A stretch of 64,000 nucleotides of DNA from Microbacterium murale (GTDB lineage Bacteria > Actinomycetota > Actinomycetes > Actinomycetales > Microbacteriaceae): NCBI RefSeq assembly GCF_030815955.1, contig NZ_JAUSXK010000001.1, positions 3,224,001-3,288,000 of the forward strand, written 5' to 3'. Position numbers and translations under genes: made by a program. Below, piece by piece: positions 59,924-64,000 of this stretch. Each line of letters begins with the position of its first letter. Positions within the stretch are counted from its first letter, which is position 1. Below the pieces are notes generated by a model. The model had not been told where the DNA came from and did no database searches. It saw only the letters and a list, made by a program, of their open reading frames with translations.

Positions 59924-61351
59924 TCAGACGGGAGTCTCGCCGCCCCGGTTCTTCCCGTCGTCAGGCTCCTCGCCATCCTGGCCGTCGTCGCCCTCGTCGG
60001 TGTCATCCGGCTTCTCTTCGTCGGAGAAGTCGTCGCCGGCCAGCAGACGCGTCAGCGCCTCATCGAACTCATCCGCAACAGGCGCCTCGCCTCGTGCGCG
60101 CGCCTGCAACCGCTCGATCAGCGCGGTCGGGTCGTCGATGTCGGCAGCGGTCGGCTGCAGGTCGGGGTAATCCCAGAGCGAATCGCGGGCGGCGATGCCG
60201 ACGGCATCCGTCACCTTCTGCCACATCGCCGATGCTTCCCGCATCCGGCGCGGACGCAGCTTGAGGCCCACGAGCGCACCGAGCGCGTCTTCTGCCGGCC
60301 CGCCGACGGCGCGGCGACGTCGGGCGGCCTCCGCCAGACGCACGCTGTCGGGCAGGCGCGACGTGGCTTCGGCTGTGACGACGTCCACCCAGCCGTCGAT
60401 CGTGGCGATGATGTTCTCCAGGCGGGCGAGGGCCTCGCGCTGCGCTTCGGTCTGAGCCGGGAGCAAGGCGCCGCCTTCGATCGCTGCACGCAGCTCCTCC
60501 GGATTCGACGGATCGAGACGACTCGCCACATCTTCCAGCGCTTCGACATCGACGGTCACCCCGCGGGCGAAATCGGTGATCTGCGACATCACGTGAAGGT
60601 GCAGCCATTTCGCGTGCCGGTACAGGCGGGCGTAGGCCAGTTCGCGGGTCGCGAGGTACAGCGTGATCTGATCTTCGGGAATCTCGAGACCTTCACCGAA
60701 TGCGGTGATGTTCTGGGGGATCAGGGCTGCTGTGCCCGCGGGGAGCACCGGGATGCCGACGTCGCCGCCCGAGACGACCTCGAGGGAGAGATTGCCGAGC
60801 ACCTGGCCGAACTGGGCGGCGAACACCGATGAGCCGAGCCCGCGCATGAGCTGGCCGGCGCCCTGGATGGCCTCGCGCATGTCGTCGGGCACCTGCGAGT
60901 CGAGCGCGCTGGTGAGCGCGTCCGCGATGCTCGTGGAGACGGGGCCCGCGATCTCCTTCCACACCGGCAGGGTCTTCTCGACCCATTCGCCTCGCGTCAT
61001 GGCCAAAGGGCTGTCGGCGAGCTCAGAGATGGTGGTGGCCTCGCCGAGCCACAGATTCGCAAGCGCGAAGGCATCGACGAGAGAGTGGCGCGAGCCGTCG
61101 GTGATGCCCTGGCCTTCGCGGTTGGCGATGTGCAGCGCCTGGCGCAGAGTGTTCTCCCACGGGTCGCCGCCGAACGCCCCCTGCAGCTGTTGCATGAGTC
61201 CGGCCATCATCGCCGGATCGATCTCGAAGCCCTCCGCGCCGCCGAGGGCGTTCTGCAGAGCGTTCAGATCGAAGTCTCCTCCGCCCGCGCCGGACATCAT
61301 CTTCCGCAGGAACTCTTGGAAGTCCTCGGGGGTCGGGTCGTTGTCTGCCAT
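59924..61351 (-). CDS. DUF2342 (zincin-like/TIGR03624-type) protein
   Basis: A 475-residue actinobacterial protein. A Gly/Met/Gln-rich N-terminus (QEFLRKMMSGAGGGDF) precedes the core: ANLWLGEATTISELADSPLAMT, FAAQFGQVLGNLSLEVVSGG, LYLATRELAYARLYRHAKWL, LARLENIIATIDGWVDVVTA and GLKLRPRRMREASAMWQ. Family relatives are annotated as zinc metalloproteases, but the sequence IATIDGWVD replaces the expected HxxE-type helix, so catalysis is doubtful in this paralogue. It ends in an acidic tail (DEEKPDDTDEGDDGQDGEE). It is divergent from the PDZ protease gene and matches the position of Rv3195. Confidence 0.82.
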   Translation of the reverse strand: MADNDPTPEDFQEFLRKMMSGAGGGDFDLNALQNALGGAEGFEIDPAMMAGLMQQLQGAFGGDPWENTLRQALHIANREGQGITDGSRHSLVDAFALANLWLGEATTISELADSPLAMTRGEWVEKTLPVWKEIAGPVSTSIADALTSALDSQVPDDMREAIQGAGQLMRGLGSSVFAAQFGQVLGNLSLEVVSGGDVGIPVLPAGTAALIPQNITAFGEGLEIPEDQITLYLATRELAYARLYRHAKWLHLHVMSQITDFARGVTVDVEALEDVASRLDPSNPEELRAAIEGGALLPAQTEAQREALARLENIIATIDGWVDVVTAEATSRLPDSVRLAEAARRRRAVGGPAEDALGALVGLKLRPRRMREASAMWQKVTDAVGIAARDSLWDYPDLQPTAADIDDPTALIERLQARARGEAPVADEFDEALTRLLAGDDFSDEEKPDDTDEGDDGQDGEEPDDGKNRGGETPV

Positions 61352-61468
61352 GTCGGTCGCCTCTCAGCACGTCGCTAGCCGTGACATCTACGCTAGTTGC
61401 AGGATTCTGCACGCGACCCCGACGCGAGCAGATCGCTGTACGCCGGTCGCGAACGACGGAGGATCCAC

Positions 61469-62563
61469 TTGGCACACACGCGCACACCCAGAGTCGGTCT
61501 GGGCGTATGGGCACTCATCGTCGCACTCGTGGCTCTCGTCGTGCTCACCTTCCTCCCCACGCCCTACGTCATCCAGCGTCCCGGTCCGGTCTACGACACC
61601 CTCGGGACGGCCGCCGGCAAAGACGGCGAGGAGGTGCCGCTCATCGCGATCGAGGGTGCCGAGACATTCGAGACCAGCGGCACCCTGAACCTGCTGACGG
61701 TGCAGGTCGTGGGAAACCGGGAGCGCACGCCGTCGTGGTTCGAGCTCGCGCTCGCCTGGATGGACTCCTCTCGCGCCGTCGTGCCGATCGACGCGGTCTT
61801 CCCCGAGGGAGTGTCGAGCGAGGATCGCGACGAGCGCAACGCGGCACTGATGGTCGATTCGCAGCACGAGGCGACTGCGGCGGCGCTGAACGAGCTGGGC
61901 TACGACACCGGCGCAGAAGTGAAGGTCGTCGAGGCCGTCGAAGGCTCCCCTGCGGCCGGAGTGCTGGAGGAGAACGACATCGTCACGGAGATCGACGGAG
62001 TGAAGGTGACCAGTGCGGCCGAGCTGCGGGCCGCGATACAGGAGAGCGAGGGCGACCCCGTCGAGCTCACCGTGCTCCGTGACGGCGACCAGCAGATCGG
62101 AGTCGAACTCACCCCAGAGCTTCAGACCGAGGGCGACGTCGACACCTGGCTCATCGGCATCACCCTGACCACCGAGTACGACTTCCCGATCGACGTGACG
62201 ATCCAGCTCGACAACGTGGGCGGGCCGAGCGCCGGAATGATGTTCGCGCTAGGCATCGTCGACGAACTCACGCCGGGCGAGATGACAGGCGGCAACGACA
62301 TCGCCGGCACCGGCACGATCGACGCCGCGGGCACAGTCGGCCCGATCGGCGGCATCCGGCAGAAGCTGTACGGAGCGGTCGATGCGGGTGCAGACTACTT
62401 CCTCGCCCCGGCGTCGAACTGCGATGAGGTCGTCGGTCACGTTCCGGACGGGCTGCAGGTGATCAGCACGGCGACACTCGAGGAATCGATCGACGCGCTC
62501 GAGGTCATCGCGAACGGCGGCGACGTCGACGCGCTTCCCACCTGCACGGCAGCGGCCGAATGA
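61469..62563 (+). CDS. PDZ-domain Lon-like (S16) membrane protease
   Basis: A 364-residue protein with one N-terminal membrane anchor (GLGVWALIVALVALVVLTFL), an extracytoplasmic region, a PDZ domain (residues about 145-230; AEVKVVEAVEGSPAAGVLEE; VTSAAELRAAIQESEGD) and a C-terminal Lon-type proteolytic domain. The catalytic Ser is in GGPSAGMMFALGIVDEL and the Lys in GGIRQKLYGAVDAGADYFLA. The TTG at 61469 is chosen for ACGGAGGAT five bases upstream; an ATG at 61397 would add an unconserved stretch that lies in the divergent promoter region. It corresponds to Rv3194c of M. tuberculosis. Confidence 0.92.
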   Translation: MAHTRTPRVGLGVWALIVALVALVVLTFLPTPYVIQRPGPVYDTLGTAAGKDGEEVPLIAIEGAETFETSGTLNLLTVQVVGNRERTPSWFELALAWMDSSRAVVPIDAVFPEGVSSEDRDERNAALMVDSQHEATAAALNELGYDTGAEVKVVEAVEGSPAAGVLEENDIVTEIDGVKVTSAAELRAAIQESEGDPVELTVLRDGDQQIGVELTPELQTEGDVDTWLIGITLTTEYDFPIDVTIQLDNVGGPSAGMMFALGIVDELTPGEMTGGNDIAGTGTIDAAGTVGPIGGIRQKLYGAVDAGADYFLAPASNCDEVVGHVPDGLQVISTATLEESIDALEVIANGGDVDALPTCTAAAE

Positions 62564-62631
62564 CATTGCGCTGAGAGCGGACCGTGACCTCACCGTCACC
62601 ACAGGCACAGCCCGCTCACCGACAGCGTGCA

Positions 62632-62637
62632 TAGGAT
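62632..62637 (+). promoter_or_regulatory. Candidate -10 for leaderless UPF0182 gene mRNA
   Basis: TAGGAT ends six bases before the GTG at 62644. Confidence 0.4.
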
Positions 62638-62643
62638 GGACGG

Positions 62644-64000
62644 GTGACCACGACCTCGGCGCCGAATCCGGCCACGCCCCGTACCTCTCGACGAATCATC
62701 ACGTTATCGCTGGTGATCATCGCAGCGATCATCGCTGCCTTCTTCGTCTTCGCCGCGCTCTACACGGACTTCCTCTGGTTCGACCAGTTGCAGTTCGCGA
62801 ACGTTCTCACCACGCAGTGGCTCGCCACCGCGGTGATGTTCGTCGTGGGGTTCCTGGGGATGGCGGTGCCGCTGTTCATCGTGATCCAGCTGGCGTACCG
62901 CCTGCGCCCGGTCTACGTGCGTCTGAGCTCGCAGCTCGACCGCTACCAGGAGGTCATCGAGCCGCTGCGCCGCCTCGCCATGTGGGGCATGCCGATCTTC
63001 TTCGGTCTGTTCGCAGGCTTCGCCGCCGCCGGAAACTGGGAGACCGTCTGGCTGTGGATCAACGGCGGTGCCACGGGCGAAGTCGACCCGCAGTTCGGCA
63101 TGGACACCGGGTTCTACCTGTTCGCGATGCCGTTCTACTCGATCCTGCTGGCGTTCGTCTCGGCCGTCATCCTGCTCTCCTTGATCGTCACCGCGCTGGT
63201 GTCGTACCTGTACGGTTCGGTGCGAATCGGTCAGGGTGAACTGCGCATCTCGAAGCCGGCCCGCATACAGCTGGCCGTGCTCGCCGGCCTGTATCTCGTG
63301 GTGCAGGCTGCGAGCCTGTGGCTGGATCGCTACAAGACGCTCGTCACGCAGGAAGACCGCATCACCGGTGCCGCGTACACGAGCGTCAACGCCACGATCC
63401 CCGGCATGGCGATCCTCGCGATCCTCGCCGCGCTCGTCGCCATCCTGTTCTTCGTCACGGCCGTCATCGGCCGCTGGCGCTTCCCGCTCGTCGCGACGGG
63501 CCTGCTGATCGTCGCGTCTCTCGTCGTCGGGATCGGCTACCCGTGGGTGGTCGAGACGTTCCAGGTGAAGCCGAACCAGAACAGCTTCCAGGCCGAGTAC
63601 TACCAGCGCAACATCGACGGCACCAAGAGCGCCTATGACATCGCCGATCTCGAAGTGACTCCGTTCAAGGCCGTCACAGACGCCGAGGCAGGACAGCTCC
63701 GTGAGGATGCCGAGACCACGGCATCCATCCGCATCCTGGATCCCAGCATCATCAGCCCGACGGTGCAGCAGCTCGAGCAGTTCCGTAACTACTACCAGTT
63801 CCAGGAGACCCTGGACGTGGACCGTTACGACATCGACGGCGAGACGCAGGACACCGTCGTGGCGGTGCGCGAGCTCAACGTCGACAAGCTCGGCGACAGC
63901 AACAGCTGGAACAACCGCACCGCGGTCTACACCCACGGATACGGCCTCGTGGCCGCTGCGGGCAACCAGCGCACCAGCGAGGGCGAGCCGGTGTTCCTCG
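62644..64000 (+). CDS. UPF0182 family membrane protein (5' part)
   Basis: The first 452 residues of a large (usually about 950-1000 residue) integral membrane protein conserved in Actinobacteria (Rv3193c family). Seven membrane segments are predicted in residues 20-300, beginning IITLSLVIIAAIIAAFFVFA; FLWFDQLQFANVLTTQW and FQVKPNQNSFQAEYYQRNI are diagnostic. A large extracytoplasmic region begins near residue 305. The gene runs off the window. Function unknown; adjacency to the PDZ/Lon-like protease is conserved. Confidence 0.93.
   Translation, partial: MTTTSAPNPATPRTSRRIITLSLVIIAAIIAAFFVFAALYTDFLWFDQLQFANVLTTQWLATAVMFVVGFLGMAVPLFIVIQLAYRLRPVYVRLSSQLDRYQEVIEPLRRLAMWGMPIFFGLFAGFAAAGNWETVWLWINGGATGEVDPQFGMDTGFYLFAMPFYSILLAFVSAVILLSLIVTALVSYLYGSVRIGQGELRISKPARIQLAVLAGLYLVVQAASLWLDRYKTLVTQEDRITGAAYTSVNATIPGMAILAILAALVAILFFVTAVIGRWRFPLVATGLLIVASLVVGIGYPWVVETFQVKPNQNSFQAEYYQRNIDGTKSAYDIADLEVTPFKAVTDAEAGQLREDAETTASIRILDPSIISPTVQQLEQFRNYYQFQETLDVDRYDIDGETQDTVVAVRELNVDKLGDSNSWNNRTAVYTHGYGLVAAAGNQRTSEGEPVFL

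Overview
This is a high-GC actinobacterial chromosome segment. It has dense, often overlapping genes, many GTG starts, and protein families typical of Actinobacteria: DUF3107, DUF3117, an AdnA/AdnB pair, an Rv3193c-type UPF0182 protein, and TatB next to an Mrp ATPase. Gene content and the frequent GCATCC/GGATGC hexamer fit the family Microbacteriaceae, probably Microbacterium or a close relative. That placement is inference; no rRNA or other marker is in the window. No tRNA, rRNA, CRISPR array, transposase or integrase was seen.

Layout. 0-6.2 kb: the 3' end of gcvP (split by a frameshift), then a four-gene peptide ABC transporter operon. 6.2-20 kb: small membrane and zinc-ribbon proteins, a CPBP protease, typA, a glutaminase-MFS pair, an XRE-cupin regulator divergent from azlCD, ferredoxin, dapC, citrate synthase, an SRPBCC protein and a DEAD-box helicase. 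20.3-28.7 kb: an accessory catabolic island (below). 28.7-40 kb: dapD and dapE, a PIG-V-like membrane protein, DUF3117, an O-methyltransferase, tatB, mrp, DUF1003, an MgtE-N/CBS protein and stress or membrane proteins, an order resembling the Rv1220c-Rv1234 region of Mycobacterium tuberculosis. 40-48.2 kb: LysM, DUF218, aminopeptidase P, DUF3054, EEP and PHP phosphoesterases, a second DEAD-box helicase, a ferritin-like protein and DUF3107. 48.4-64 kb: adnA-adnB, an APH-fold protein, nudC, a UvrD2-like helicase, a ThiF/cyclodehydratase-like protein, a DUF2342 protein, a PDZ/Lon-like protease and a UPF0182 protein, resembling Rv3202c-Rv3193c.

The most notable region is 20.3-28.7 kb. An NCS2 (nucleobase-type) permease and a TRZ/ATZ-type amidohydrolase run leftward. 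Running rightward are an ACMSD-like amidohydrolase, a GntR/FCD regulator, a UbiX flavin prenyltransferase, a UbiD decarboxylase and a CobW-type metallochaperone GTPase. The last three are translationally coupled by 4-base overlaps. Three sigma-70-like promoters in the island each lie on or beside a palindrome of the form TTRCATGYAA, the probable operator of the island's GntR protein. I read this as a regulated pathway for import, hydrolysis or deamination, and decarboxylation of a (hetero)aromatic acid; the substrate is unknown.

Two genes (gcvP and the NCS2 permease) carry frameshifts that could be real or sequencing errors. A recurring signal is a TANNNT hexamer ending 5-7 bases before the start codon of about seventeen genes, which suggests widespread leaderless transcription.
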